Below, piece by piece: positions 16,773 to 25,026 of a DNA stretch of 64,000 nucleotides; position 1 is the first letter of the stretch; the number at the start of each line of letters is the position of its first letter. The translations under genes were made by a program, and so were the position numbers. Below the pieces are notes generated by a model, which made no database searches, was not told where the DNA came from, and was given only the letters and a program-made list of their open reading frames with translations. The stretch is from Planctomycetaceae bacterium (GTDB lineage Bacteria; Planctomycetota; Phycisphaerae; Phycisphaerales; UBA1924). The stretch spans positions 1 through 64,000 of the forward strand of contig JAJTDF010000014.1 of NCBI GenBank assembly GCA_021294835.1. The letters are read 5' to 3'.

Positions 16773-18335
16773 TCAGGCGTGGATGACGCGGCCTTCGGCG
16801 GCGAGGGCGGCCTCGTGGATGCTCTCGTGCATGGTGGGGTGGGCGTGCACGGTGGCGATGAGTTCCTCGGTGGTGGCCTCCAGGCGGCGGGCGAGGCTCA
16901 TCTCGGCGATCAGTTCGGTGGCCTGGTCGCCGATGATGTGGGCGCCGAGGATCTCGCCCCGGGGCAGGCCGCGGATGATCTTGACGAAGCCGTCGGTGTG
17001 GGCGGTGGCGATGGCCTTGCCCAGCGCGGTGAAGGGGAACTGGCCGACGGCGTAGTCCTTGCCCTTGACCTTGCCGTCGGCGATGAGCTTCTGCTCGGTG
17101 AGGCCGACGGAGGCGACCTGCGGGATGCAGTAGGTGCAGCCGGGGATGGTGGTGTAGTCCATCGGGTGCGGCTCGTGATGCCAGACGCCCTTGCGCCAGG
17201 CGATGCGCTCGACGCAGAGGATGGCCTCTTCAGAGGCGACGTGGGCGAGCCAGGGCGGGCCGATGACATCACCGACGGCGTAGATGCCGGGGAGGTTGGT
17301 CTTGTAGTCCACCGGCTGGTTGGTGGTCTTGCCGACGACGTAGTCGGTCTGGATGTGGCCGGTGTTGTCGAGCTTGAGGCCCAGCGCGGGGTCGAACAGG
17401 CCGTCGGTGCGGCCCTTGACGCCGACGGCGAGCAGGACGCGGTCGGCCTCGATGGTCTGCTTGCGGGACTCGTCGGCCTTGCCGTTGACGAACGGGGCGC
17501 AGGTGACCTTGACGCCGCCGGCGGTCTTCTCCACGGCGGTGGTGGTGGTGGCCGTGAGGATGGTCATGCCGTGCTTTTCGTAGATCTTCTGGAGGGCCTT
17601 GGAGACGTCGGTGTCCTCGACGGGCAGGACGCGGTCCATCATCTCGATGACGGTGACCTTGGTGCCCATGGAGTGGTAGAAGTAGGCGAACTCCATGCCG
17701 ATGGCGCCGGCGCCGATGACCACGAGGCTCTTGGGCTTCTCTTTGTTGTACATGGCCTCGCGGGCGCCCCAGATGCGGTCGCCGTCAAAGCGGGCGAAGG
17801 GCAGGTCGCGGGCGACGGAGCCGGTGGCGACGATGACGTGGTCGGCGGTGATGGTCTGGGTGGTCTTGCCGGGGGTGGCGGGGGCGGAGGTGAGTTCCTC
17901 CTTGACGGCGCACTCCTGGATCTCGACCTTGCACTTGCCGCCGTTGGCCGGGGTGGCGGCGCCGGTGATCTTGGCGTTGCCGGTGAAGAAGGTGATCTTG
18001 TTCTTCTTCATCAGGAACTCGATGCCCTTGTTGAGCTTGGAGGCGACATCGCGGCTGCGGCCGATGATGCGGTCCCAATCAAGCTCGACCGAGCCGGAGA
18101 TCTTCAGCCCCCAGAACTTCTGGGCGTCCTGCTTGCCCATCTTCTCGACCAGTTCGGCGTTGGCCAGCAGGGACTTGGAGGGGATGCAGCCCCAGTTCAG
18201 GCAGACTCCGCCGAGCTTGGCGCGCTCGACGATGGCGGTCTTGAAACCGAGCTGGGCGGCGCGGATGGCCCCGACGTATCCGGCGGGTCCGCCGCCGATG
18301 ACGATGACATCAAAGTGAGAGGGGGCGTCGGCCAT
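16773..18335 (-). CDS. lpd: Dihydrolipoyl dehydrogenase
   Basis: This FAD-dependent E3 subunit reoxidises dihydrolipoamide in 2-oxoacid dehydrogenase and glycine-cleavage complexes. The 520-residue product has the FAD motif VIVIGGGPAGYVGA (10-23) and the redox disulfide C45/C50 in GGVCLNWGCIPSK. It also has a second nucleotide motif, VVIGAGAIGMEFAYF, and the C-terminal active-site HAHPTMHES. It is some 40-50 residues longer than typical E3, with extra sequence around 130-165 (GAATPANGGKCKVE...) and near the AVGVKGRTDGLFDP segment. ATG 18335 gives MADAPSHFD. No E1 or E2 genes are adjacent. Confidence 0.93.
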   Translation of the reverse strand: MADAPSHFDVIVIGGGPAGYVGAIRAAQLGFKTAIVERAKLGGVCLNWGCIPSKSLLANAELVEKMGKQDAQKFWGLKISGSVELDWDRIIGRSRDVASKLNKGIEFLMKKNKITFFTGNAKITGAATPANGGKCKVEIQECAVKEELTSAPATPGKTTQTITADHVIVATGSVARDLPFARFDGDRIWGAREAMYNKEKPKSLVVIGAGAIGMEFAYFYHSMGTKVTVIEMMDRVLPVEDTDVSKALQKIYEKHGMTILTATTTTAVEKTAGGVKVTCAPFVNGKADESRKQTIEADRVLLAVGVKGRTDGLFDPALGLKLDNTGHIQTDYVVGKTTNQPVDYKTNLPGIYAVGDVIGPPWLAHVASEEAILCVERIAWRKGVWHHEPHPMDYTTIPGCTYCIPQVASVGLTEQKLIADGKVKGKDYAVGQFPFTALGKAIATAHTDGFVKIIRGLPRGEILGAHIIGDQATELIAEMSLARRLEATTEELIATVHAHPTMHESIHEAALAAEGRVIHA

Positions 18336-18615
18336 GGTGTGCGATCCTTCTGTCTGGCAGGCGTGCTGCGGGTTTGAGGGGGGCCGATGGTAGGGGAAAG
18401 GCGGGGGCGAAATGGCCAACGGGTCAGGGGGGCAGATGGTCAAATGAAGGCGCGGTGGGGGGGGGTGGGGGGCAGGCGAAAGGTGGAGGGGCGGGGGATG
18501 GAGGTTGACCGGCCTGGTCAACGAGGTCGGCACGAGTGGGCGGCACGACGGGACGGTGGGGGTGTGGGGGTGTGGGCAGGACGGTGTGCGCCGGGCTGTG
18601 TCAAAGATGGGATGG

Positions 18616-18637
18616 GGGTGTGTGTGGATAAGTGGGG
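18616..18637 (+). repeat. 22-bp G-rich repeat with DnaA-box-like core, copy 2
   Basis: Identical over 22 bases to 58-79. The nonamer TGTGGATAA is at 18623-18631. Confidence 0.6.
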
Positions 18638-18701
18638 AGGCTGGTGGGTGTTTTGTAGGGTTTTATATGGGTGTTCGTCGTGTGACGAAGAACTTTGAGA
18701 G

Positions 18702-18717
18702 GGGTGTGTGTGGATAA
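18702..18717 (+). repeat. G-rich repeat with DnaA-box-like core, copy 3 (16 bp)
   Basis: Shares GGGTGTGTGTGGATAA with the other two copies, with the nonamer at 18709-18717, 86 bp after the copy-2 nonamer. A one-mismatch variant, TGTGGATAG, lies at 22203-22211. Confidence 0.55.
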
Positions 18718-18766
18718 AGATGCTGCATGGGCCTTGAACGAGGGGGAAGAGGCTGAGGAAGCGGAA

Positions 18767-18784
18767 TGGGCGCGGAGGGGGCGC
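18767..18784 (+). repeat. 18-bp G-rich block shared with 108-125
   Basis: TGGGCGCGGAGGGGGCGC occurs here and at 108-125, each time downstream of a DnaA-box-like repeat. This supports a common origin of the two intergenic regions. Confidence 0.5.
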
Positions 18785-18928
18785 AGCGGGTGAGGATGGC
18801 CTTTGTACGGTTCAGATTGACTGGGGTTCCGGGTGAGAATGGATTCTGTTTGGATTTGGATTCTCGGTCGTTGAGAACGGTGGATCGGCGCGGTTTCTGG
18901 AGCGGCCTAGCCCAAGGTCGGGCAAAGT

Positions 18929-19315
18929 GTGGTAGTCTCTGGTTGGCGCGGTGCTGGGGTGGGCGGGCGAGCGGGGGGGACGGGCAGGGAGGGGCAGGGA
19001 GGGGGGAGGGCGGGGAGAACCGGTGGGCGATCAAGGAGGCCAGGCGCATGTCCGCGGTGCGGTGGGCGGGTGGAGCGAGGGTCGAGCGGTGGCGGGGCGC
19101 TTGGGGTGGCGGCGCTGTTTGGGGTTGTGGGGGTGCTGGTTGCGGGGGCGGTGGGGCCGCTGCGCTGTGAGCGGTGCGGGCGGATTCGGCGGGCGGAGTT
19201 TGCGCCGTCGGTGCGTGCGGAGATGGTGCGGAACCCAGTGGTGCTGGGGGCGAGCGCGGTGGCGCTGGTGGTGGTGGCGGTGTTGGTGCTGGTGAAGCTG
19301 GCGGAGATGCGGTGA
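18929..19315 (+). CDS. Small zinc-ribbon membrane protein
   Basis: The C-terminal part looks genuine. A CPRCGGR knuckle is followed by a hydrophobic segment (GALGVAALFGVVGVLVAGAVG), a second knuckle LRCERCGR, a short charged stretch, and a second membrane helix (VVLGASAVALVVVAVLVLVKL) before the stop. The two CxxC pairs probably form a split zinc site between two helices, an arrangement seen in small planctomycete membrane proteins. The N-terminal 40 residues are Gly/Arg-rich and may not be translated. GTG 18929 and GTG 18959 are the in-frame starts, and neither has a good Shine-Dalgarno. Function is unknown. Confidence 0.5.
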   Translation: MVVSGWRGAGVGGRAGGTGREGQGGGRAGRTGGRSRRPGACPRCGGRVERGSSGGGALGVAALFGVVGVLVAGAVGPLRCERCGRIRRAEFAPSVRAEMVRNPVVLGASAVALVVVAVLVLVKLAEMR

Positions 19316-19601
19316 GGGGGAGGTGTGGCGGTGCTGGGGTGCTGGGGGGGCTGGGGTGTGACTTGGTGTTGCCGGTGCGGGGCGGTTCCGGGTGAGGTTG
19401 CGCGGGTGCGGGACTTGCGATGGGGCTGGGCGATGGGGTGTCGGCCGGCGGCGGCGTGGACGGAGGACGGCGCGGGGTAATTGGGTTCGGGCGGCGCCAG
19501 TGAGGATGGCGTGGGCGAGGATGGCGTGGGCGAGGGCGGTGATGCGGGGATGGCTGATGCGGGTGGGTCGGGGGGCTGGGGGGGCGAGGTTGTCGCAGCG
19601 G

Positions 19602-22103
19602 TTATGGGCAGCCGGAGGCGAAGGAGTTGACGAAGGCGTTGAAGTCGTCGCCGGTGATCAGGCCGTCGGGTGGGTTGGGCGGTCCGCCGATGCCGGTGAT
19701 GTCGGCCAGGGACTCTTGAGCGGCGAAGGCGTTGATGAAGGCGACGAAGTCGTCGCCGGTGAGCAGGCCGTCGCCGGGGGGGAGGCCGCCGATGGAGACG
19801 ATGTCGGCCCACGACGAGAGGACCAGCGTGACGGTGGAGGCGGTGTAGGCGATGGCTGCGGCAGAGGGCGGCTGTGTGCCGGGGAAGGTCTGGGTGGAGA
19901 AGGTCCCGGAGATGGGCCCGGCGGCGGAGAGGATGCCGAAGCTGCTGTTGCAGGCATTGGGTACGAATGTGCTCGCGAGGTTGGTTTGGACGGCACCGGC
20001 AAGGGTGACTGAGCCAGTGGCGGACAGGGCGCCGATGTTGTTGGCGGACGTGCCGTTGATGGTGGAAGCGAAGGTGCCGGAGGCGGTTTGGACGAAGTTT
20101 CCGTTGACGGTGAAGAGGGAGCCAGGGCTGAGGGAGAGGGTGCCGTTGTTGGTGAAGGTGCCGCTGACCGGGTTGGCGGTGAAGTCACGGCCGGAGAGGA
20201 GTTCGAGACCGCCGTCGATGCTGGTGAGTTCGGCCAAGGCGGCGACCGAGCCGGAGCCGGCGAAGAGACTGGCTGTGGGGCCATCGAGACTGATGGATGC
20301 ACTGACGCCAAGGGTGCGGATGTTGGCGCCGGCGGGGAGCCGCAAGGTCGCGCCTGGCCCAACCTTCCAGCGGCCTCCGATCAATGTATTGCCCGCAGCG
20401 GAGTAGTTCAGCAGGTTGCCGCTGATCGACAGCACGCGGCCACTTCCAGCGACATCGATCGTGCCGAGCACTCTGATGGGGTTGGAGGCGGTGGGGCTGA
20501 TGGAGTAGACGAAGAACGACCCGGTGGAGCGGGTCCGCACTGTGATGTTGTCACCGATGGTGGTGGAGCCGATGCCGGAGGTGTCGATGCCGCCCCAGGC
20601 GATCTCGATGATGCCCGAACCGCTGATGGCCTGGGCGGCGCCGCTGAAGCGGAGGATGCCCGGGCAGCAGAAGGTGTCGCCCATGGTGACCAGGACGCCG
20701 GCGTTGATGGTCAGGCCGTTGGTGACGGTGAGCGTGGTGGCGGAGGTGATGCTGGCGTCAAGGGTGACGCCGGAGAGGGTGACGCCGGAGCCGATGGTGT
20801 AGGGCAGGCCGTCAAGCGCGGTCAGGGTGCCGCCGTTGATGGTGGCCGACGTGATGCGGATCACACCGCCGGTGGTCCGCGAGACGGTGCCGATCTCGGC
20901 GGCGTTGAACGTGCCCGAGAAACTGATCTGGCCACCGTTGGAGGCGGCGACGGTGCCCAGGTTGGTCAAGTTGGTCAGGTTGAGATTAAGGTTGCGTCCG
21001 TTCCCTTCCGAGCGGATGGTGCCGCGGTTGATGATGGGGTTGGAGACGGTGGGGCTGATGAAGTAGCCCCAGACCGACCCGGTGGAGCGGGTGCGGACGG
21101 TGATGTTGTCGCCGATGGTGGTGGAGCCGGAGCCGGAGGTGTCGATGGTGCCCCAGGCGATCTCGATGGTGCCCGAACCGCCGATGGTCTGGGCGCCGCC
21201 GCTGAAGCGGAGGGTGCCGCTGGTGTTGTTGGTGTCGCCGATGGTGACCAGGACGCCGGCGTTGACGGTCAGACCGTTCGTGACGGTGAGCGTGGTGGTG
21301 GAGGTGATGCTGGCGTCAAGGGTGACGCCGGAGAGGGTGACGCCGGAGCCGATGGCGTAGGGCAGGCCGTCGGAGGCGGTCAGGGTACCACCGTTGATGG
21401 TGGCCGACGTGAAGCGGATCACACCGCCGTTGGTCCGCGAGACGGTGCCGATCTCGGCGGCGTTGAACGTGCCCGAGATAATGAGCTGGCCGCCGTCGGA
21501 GGCGGCGAAGGTGCCCAGGTTGGTCAAGTTGGTCAGGTCGAGTTCGAAAAAGCGTCCGAGGTTACCGACCCGGATTGTGCCGCGGTTGATGATGCGGTTG
21601 GAGGCGGTGGGGGCGATGGGGTAGACGTTGGACCCGTTGGAGCCGGCGTGGACGGTGATGTTGTCGCCGATGGTGGTGGAGCCGGAGCCGGAAGTGTCGA
21701 TCCTCCCCAGGGCGATCTCGATGGTGCCCGAACCGCTGATGGTCTGGGCGGCCCCGCTGAAGCGGAGGGTGCCGGTGCTGTTGAACATGCCGAGGGTCAC
21801 CACCACACCGGGGTTGATGGTCAGGCCACCGCCGCTCACGGTGAAGAGTGAGGTCAGCGTGAGGGGGCGGTCAAGGGCGAGCGAGCGGACGGTGACCGGT
21901 GACGCAGAGCGGATGGCCGTACCGGGGCCGACGATGACGTCACTGGTGGAGGAAGGGAGCGTGTCACCCGACCAGTTGAACCGATCCGACCAGCTGATAC
22001 CGTCGCCGCCGCCGTCCCAGGTGATTTGGGCGGAGGCGGGGGCGGTGAGGAGGGCGCAGGCGGCGGCGATGAGGAACGCGAGGACGATGCGGAACGGCGG
22101 CAT
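19602..22103 (-). CDS. Secreted repeat protein (beta-helix/autotransporter-like) with EF-hand tail ending in Cys-Pro
   Basis: The 833-residue product starts with a clear signal peptide (MPPFRIVLAFLIAAACALLTAPASAQ). It continues with Ser/Thr/Gly-rich, strand-like repeats of the passenger type: GTLRFSGAAQTISGSGTIEI, then TIGDNITV, then NRGTIR and NLTNLTNLGT. The pattern repeats every 186 residues and suggests a right-handed beta-helix. The C-terminus has two dockerin-like modules, PPGDGLLTGDDFVAF and PPDGLITGDDFNAF, and ends FASGCP. I chose ATG 22103 because it starts directly at the signal peptide. It is probably exported and surface-bound or cell-wall-associated, and no enzymatic motif is visible. 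Confidence 0.85.
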   Translation of the reverse strand: MPPFRIVLAFLIAAACALLTAPASAQITWDGGGDGISWSDRFNWSGDTLPSSTSDVIVGPGTAIRSASPVTVRSLALDRPLTLTSLFTVSGGGLTINPGVVVTLGMFNSTGTLRFSGAAQTISGSGTIEIALGRIDTSGSGSTTIGDNITVHAGSNGSNVYPIAPTASNRIINRGTIRVGNLGRFFELDLTNLTNLGTFAASDGGQLIISGTFNAAEIGTVSRTNGGVIRFTSATINGGTLTASDGLPYAIGSGVTLSGVTLDASITSTTTLTVTNGLTVNAGVLVTIGDTNNTSGTLRFSGGAQTIGGSGTIEIAWGTIDTSGSGSTTIGDNITVRTRSTGSVWGYFISPTVSNPIINRGTIRSEGNGRNLNLNLTNLTNLGTVAASNGGQISFSGTFNAAEIGTVSRTTGGVIRITSATINGGTLTALDGLPYTIGSGVTLSGVTLDASITSATTLTVTNGLTINAGVLVTMGDTFCCPGILRFSGAAQAISGSGIIEIAWGGIDTSGIGSTTIGDNITVRTRSTGSFFVYSISPTASNPIRVLGTIDVAGSGRVLSISGNLLNYSAAGNTLIGGRWKVGPGATLRLPAGANIRTLGVSASISLDGPTASLFAGSGSVAALAELTSIDGGLELLSGRDFTANPVSGTFTNNGTLSLSPGSLFTVNGNFVQTASGTFASTINGTSANNIGALSATGSVTLAGAVQTNLASTFVPNACNSSFGILSAAGPISGTFSTQTFPGTQPPSAAAIAYTASTVTLVLSSWADIVSIGGLPPGDGLLTGDDFVAFINAFAAQESLADITGIGGPPNPPDGLITGDDFNAFVNSFASGCP
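20542..21850 (-). repeat. Tandem 558-bp repeats inside the secreted repeat protein gene
   Basis: Anchoring on GTGATGTTG (plus-strand view), units begin at 20542, 21100 and 21655, which gives periods of 558 and 555 bp; the third unit is partial. Long stretches such as the segment around 20743 and 21301 are nearly identical between units. This points to recent duplication or gene conversion, in register with the reading frame (186 and 185 codons). Confidence 0.85.
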
Positions 22104-22383
22104 GGCGATCTCCGGGCGGATGAACGGCACCCGGGTGGAGTCTACCACAAAGGGGGTGGGTGGTGGGACGAAGAGTCGGCGAATTTGGTGATGTGGAAGT
22201 GTTGTGGATAGTGGCCTGTCAGTGCGGGCGAAAGAGGCTCGATTTGGTGGTTATCCGGTCCTTTTCGAGGTCGCTGCCGGGTCCGAGGGGGTTGAGGGGC
22301 AGGGTTGACGGGGCGGAAGAATGCCTCCCGGGTTGATGGGAGAGGGGGTGACGTGCAGTACGGGGGCACGAGGAGGTCGATGT

Positions 22384-22473
22384 GTGAGCAGGTTTTTGGC
22401 GTTGAACTTCTCTCTGGCGGCGGTGGGGTTGCTGATGGGCTTCAGCCTGATGGGGGTGTGGCGGGTGTGGTGA
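22384..22473 (+). CDS. 29-residue single-span membrane peptide
   Basis: A GTG codon lies exactly 7 bases after a consensus AGGAGG (22371-22376). It opens a 29-codon frame whose product is a single hydrophobic helix with a basic start and Trp/Arg-rich end (VSRFLALNFSLAAVGLLMGF, then SLMGVWRVW). Size, start signal and helix pattern fit a small inner-membrane protein. An overlapping frame starts at ATG 22380 with a spacing of only 3 bases and gives a Gly-rich non-helical product. The neighbours downstream on the same strand start 169 bp later. Function is unknown. Confidence 0.5.
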   Translation: MSRFLALNFSLAAVGLLMGFSLMGVWRVW

Positions 22474-22642
22474 CCGTACAATGACCTTACCACGGAAATC
22501 GGGTTGGGCAAGGGAGTTGATCGGATTTTGTGAGGATATTGGGCGGCCCGGCGGGCGGGCTGGCTGCCGCGGACGTTGTACCCTGTTCACGGGATGGTGC
22601 CAATGCCATCAGTTGATGGGGCGGTGGGAAGGGAGCGCGGCG

Positions 22643-23053
22643 ATGTGGCGGTTGGTGGATTGGGCATTGGGGTGGACGGAGCGGGCCCGGTTGGCGCTGC
22701 TGCTGCCGCTGCGCGAGTCGTGGCGGTATGTGGTGCCGCTGGCGCTGGCGGTGGGTGTGGCGCTCGCGGTGGTGCTGGTGCGGTACCCGTGGTTTGCGAC
22801 GGTGGTGATCTTCTTGCTCTCATCGCACCTGGTCGGTCGGTTGGACAAGGCGAAGCCTGGGGCGAAGGGTGAGGCGGGGGGTGATGCAAGCGTTCGGGAT
22901 GGTGGCGAGCCTGCCGGACCTGTTGCGGGGCAGGGTTGGCGAGCGGGTGACGCTTGTGGCGGCGAAGTGACATCTGACGCTGGCCCGCCAAGTCCGCAGC
23001 GCGGCAGCCGGCCAGACTGTCGGCGGTTGGCGACATCCTCGAGGGGCGCATGA
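22643..23053 (+). CDS. Small membrane protein with charged C-terminal tail
   Basis: The 136-residue frame starts at ATG 22643, 7 bases after GGGAG (22631-22635). Residues 1-30 form an amphipathic start (MWRLVDWALGWTERARLALL). Two hydrophobic segments follow (VVPLALAVGVALAVVLVRY and FATVVIFLLSSHLVG) as a hairpin, and then a Gly/Ala/Lys-rich soluble tail. The stop overlaps the next start in an ATGA arrangement (23050-23053), so it is translationally coupled to the following gene. I do not recognise a family. Confidence 0.6.
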   Translation: MWRLVDWALGWTERARLALLLPLRESWRYVVPLALAVGVALAVVLVRYPWFATVVIFLLSSHLVGRLDKAKPGAKGEAGGDASVRDGGEPAGPVAGQGWRAGDACGGEVTSDAGPPSPQRGSRPDCRRLATSSRGA

Positions 23054-24240
23054 TGCGGTACGACCCAAAGCTCTGGTCTCGCACCGCGGTCAAGTTCATG
23101 CCGCGTGGATCGGGTTCGACGCACATCGTCTGCGACGCGGTCGTCGTGGCCGAGGCATTGGCGGGCATCTCAGAAGCGCACGGCTGGCCGCTGTCGCTGG
23201 TCGCGTTCCGATTCGAGCGTCACGCGCCCGGGTCGCGGACGGGACGCGTTGTCGTCGAGCCGCACCCCATCAGCGACCTGCCTCGCCGGGTCGCCGGAGG
23301 AGAAGACTACTTCTACTTCGTCCGCGACGAGTCGCGCCATCCGGACCTGGCAATGATCAACGAGACCGATGCCCAAGCTTTGCTCATCATCAACGGCCTG
23401 CCCCTGATCATGTTCAACACCCGCGACGCAGACGGCGGCCCGGGACCCGCGACGCACTTCTCGATCGCCGGCGCGATCGCCCACGAGTCCACGTGGGAGA
23501 TCGTCCGACACGAGGCCGACGTTGAGATGTACCGGGCGCTCGTGGCGCACGTTCGGAAGCTGGTCCGCCGGCAGGTCCGCACGCCTTCAAGGGCCGCGTC
23601 GCCATCGACGGCCAAAGGGGCACCCATGCCAAAATCGAATCGATCTTCCAACACCCGCGGCACACCTGCGAAGCGGAGCAAGCCGCGGTCGCCCAACTCG
23701 CCGCCGCGGGAGGGCGACGTCTACGCGATCCAACTCGACCAAGGCGGGTTCGCGTACGCCCACGTCCTGAAGATTGCCCGCGACCCACCCCATCACGGCC
23801 CGTTCATCCGCGTCTTCCAAACCGTCACACCCGAGCTTGCCTGGGACGAGGCGATCGCCCAGAGCGGCGAGCGGTTCCGAACGTTCTTCCCCGTGTCGTA
23901 CGCTCAGCGCGCCAAGCTTGCCACCCGCGTTGCGAGCATCGAGGTGCCCGCTGTCGATCAGCGTTGGCCGGTGTTCAAAGGCCATTGCCAGAAGCCCAAG
24001 AGCGAAGAGCGCGTTTGGTTCAAGGACGATTGGTCGAACAGGCCACCTCCGACCGACAAGCCGCGAGACATGGACGCCATTCTCGTGGACATCAAGGAGA
24101 ACAAGCTCGGCGATACACTGCCCCGAGACCTGCTCGACGCACCGTTCGCGCGAGTCGTCAACCTCACGGCGCTGTGCCGAATGGTGGCAACCAACTGGAC
24201 TCACCGTACGGAGGTGCGGGAGAGAGATCTCCGGGGGTGA
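23050..24240 (+). CDS. Two-domain protein with C-terminal Imm26-like domain
   Basis: Residues 1-180 form a soluble alpha/beta domain that I do not recognise. Residues 190-220 are a Ser/Arg/Pro-rich linker. From residue 220 EGDVYAIQLDQGGFAYAHVL begins, which resembles the start of immunity protein 26 (Imm26) of polymorphic toxin systems, and it continues to about residue 340. An internal ATG (23626) with AAAGGGG upstream could also start the Imm26-like part on its own, so this may be two genes that fused. The coding strand is less G-rich than its neighbours, which hints at a separate origin. No toxin gene lies beside it. Confidence 0.65.
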   Translation: MMRYDPKLWSRTAVKFMPRGSGSTHIVCDAVVVAEALAGISEAHGWPLSLVAFRFERHAPGSRTGRVVVEPHPISDLPRRVAGGEDYFYFVRDESRHPDLAMINETDAQALLIINGLPLIMFNTRDADGGPGPATHFSIAGAIAHESTWEIVRHEADVEMYRALVAHVRKLVRRQVRTPSRAASPSTAKGAPMPKSNRSSNTRGTPAKRSKPRSPNSPPREGDVYAIQLDQGGFAYAHVLKIARDPPHHGPFIRVFQTVTPELAWDEAIAQSGERFRTFFPVSYAQRAKLATRVASIEVPAVDQRWPVFKGHCQKPKSEERVWFKDDWSNRPPPTDKPRDMDAILVDIKENKLGDTLPRDLLDAPFARVVNLTALCRMVATNWTHRTEVRERDLRG

Positions 24241-24334
24241 CGGCCCGGCTGGGCCCCGCGGGGGGGTCAGGAGGGGTCGGGGAGCTACCGCCTCGGGAGA
24301 TGGGCAGTCGGGAGTGAACTCTGGAGCCTCATGC

Positions 24335-24841
24335 ATGAGCGGAACGACCACAGACCAAGCGTTGGCATTTCTGCAAGAGCATCAGCCCCTGCCGCCGACG
24401 GCGGAGATGAGTGCGGAATTGCTTGACCGCTTCGAGGCGGTGTGCCGGCACTTCGTGGATGCTCCGGACGAGCGGGCGATCCCGCTGTTGCTCGGTGCAC
24501 TCAGCGAGGGCGACGGCCACGGCGTCTTCCAGCGCGTCGAAGACTGCCTGCAGCAGCACCCGGCGGAGGTCGTTGCGCCGCATCTTGCCGCTGTGCTGCG
24601 GGAAGGCCGCCCCGAGGCGCAGTACTGGGCCGCGACTTTCGCGATGGGGTTCCCGCACGCGGAGCTGGTCGGACCGCTGGGGCAGATCGCCCGTGACGGC
24701 GATACAGAGTCCCGCACTGCTGCGATCATGGCTCTGGATCTCAACGAGTCGGCGGAGGCTCGGGCGTTGGTCGGCCAACTCGCCGCTGCGGACCCCGAGG
24801 TCGCGGCGATTCTGGCGGAGGTGCGCGACACGGAGCAGTAA
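24335..24841 (+). CDS. HEAT-repeat-like protein, possible immunity protein
   Basis: The 168-residue all-helical protein has about three HEAT-like units: DERAIPLLLGALSEGDGHGV, VVAPHLAAVLREGRPEAQYW and ELVGPLGQIARDGDTESRTA. The layout with helix pairs and a conserved YWAA segment resembles small HEAT-type proteins found among polymorphic-toxin immunity genes. It follows the Imm26-like gene by 94 bp on the same strand, so an orphan immunity pair is one reading. A general scaffold role is equally possible. ATG 24335 is preferred because the longer open frame upstream shadows the previous gene. Confidence 0.6.
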   Translation: MSGTTTDQALAFLQEHQPLPPTAEMSAELLDRFEAVCRHFVDAPDERAIPLLLGALSEGDGHGVFQRVEDCLQQHPAEVVAPHLAAVLREGRPEAQYWAATFAMGFPHAELVGPLGQIARDGDTESRTAAIMALDLNESAEARALVGQLAAADPEVAAILAEVRDTEQ

Positions 24842-25026
24842 GTCGCGTGCACAGCCGCCAGGCTCATCCTTGGCAGGCCTTGGGCGGCGACTGGCACCCG
24901 CTCTGGCGAACGAGTTTGCCGAAGCGGGCGTCCGCTCGGATGATGGCGTGGTATCGGCGGCAGATCAATGGTCGAAGGGCGGGTGCCCGGAGGCCCGCTG
25001 CGTGGTGGAGTGGGCAAGGATGGTGT

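Larger units (their letters stand above)
18336..18928. other. G-rich intergenic region with DnaA-box-like repeats
   Basis: Nearly 600 bases without a convincing gene. The region is strongly G-rich on the plus strand. It contains two perfect TGTGGATAA nonamers 86 bp apart, a T-rich stretch (TTTTGTAGGGTTTTATATGG) between them, and a copy of the second repeat block at 18767-18784. It must also hold the lpd promoter on the minus strand, which I could not place. Confidence 0.5.

Noticed and set aside
16779-18377. A plus-strand open frame opposite lpd
   Set aside because: It is a composition artefact; lpd carries all expected active-site residues.
18336-18928. Chromosomal replication origin
   Set aside because: There are only two nonamers, no AT-rich unwinding element of usual size and no dnaA, dnaN, gidA or rpmH nearby. 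It is kept only as a low-interest finding.
20088-21851. A plus-strand Gly/Asp/Val-rich repetitive frame
   Set aside because: It is the antisense of the secreted repeat protein, and its repetitiveness mirrors the 558-bp units.
19602-22103. CRISPR array or mobile element in the repeat region
   Set aside because: The units are long, coding and in frame, with no short repeat-spacer pattern and no transposase.
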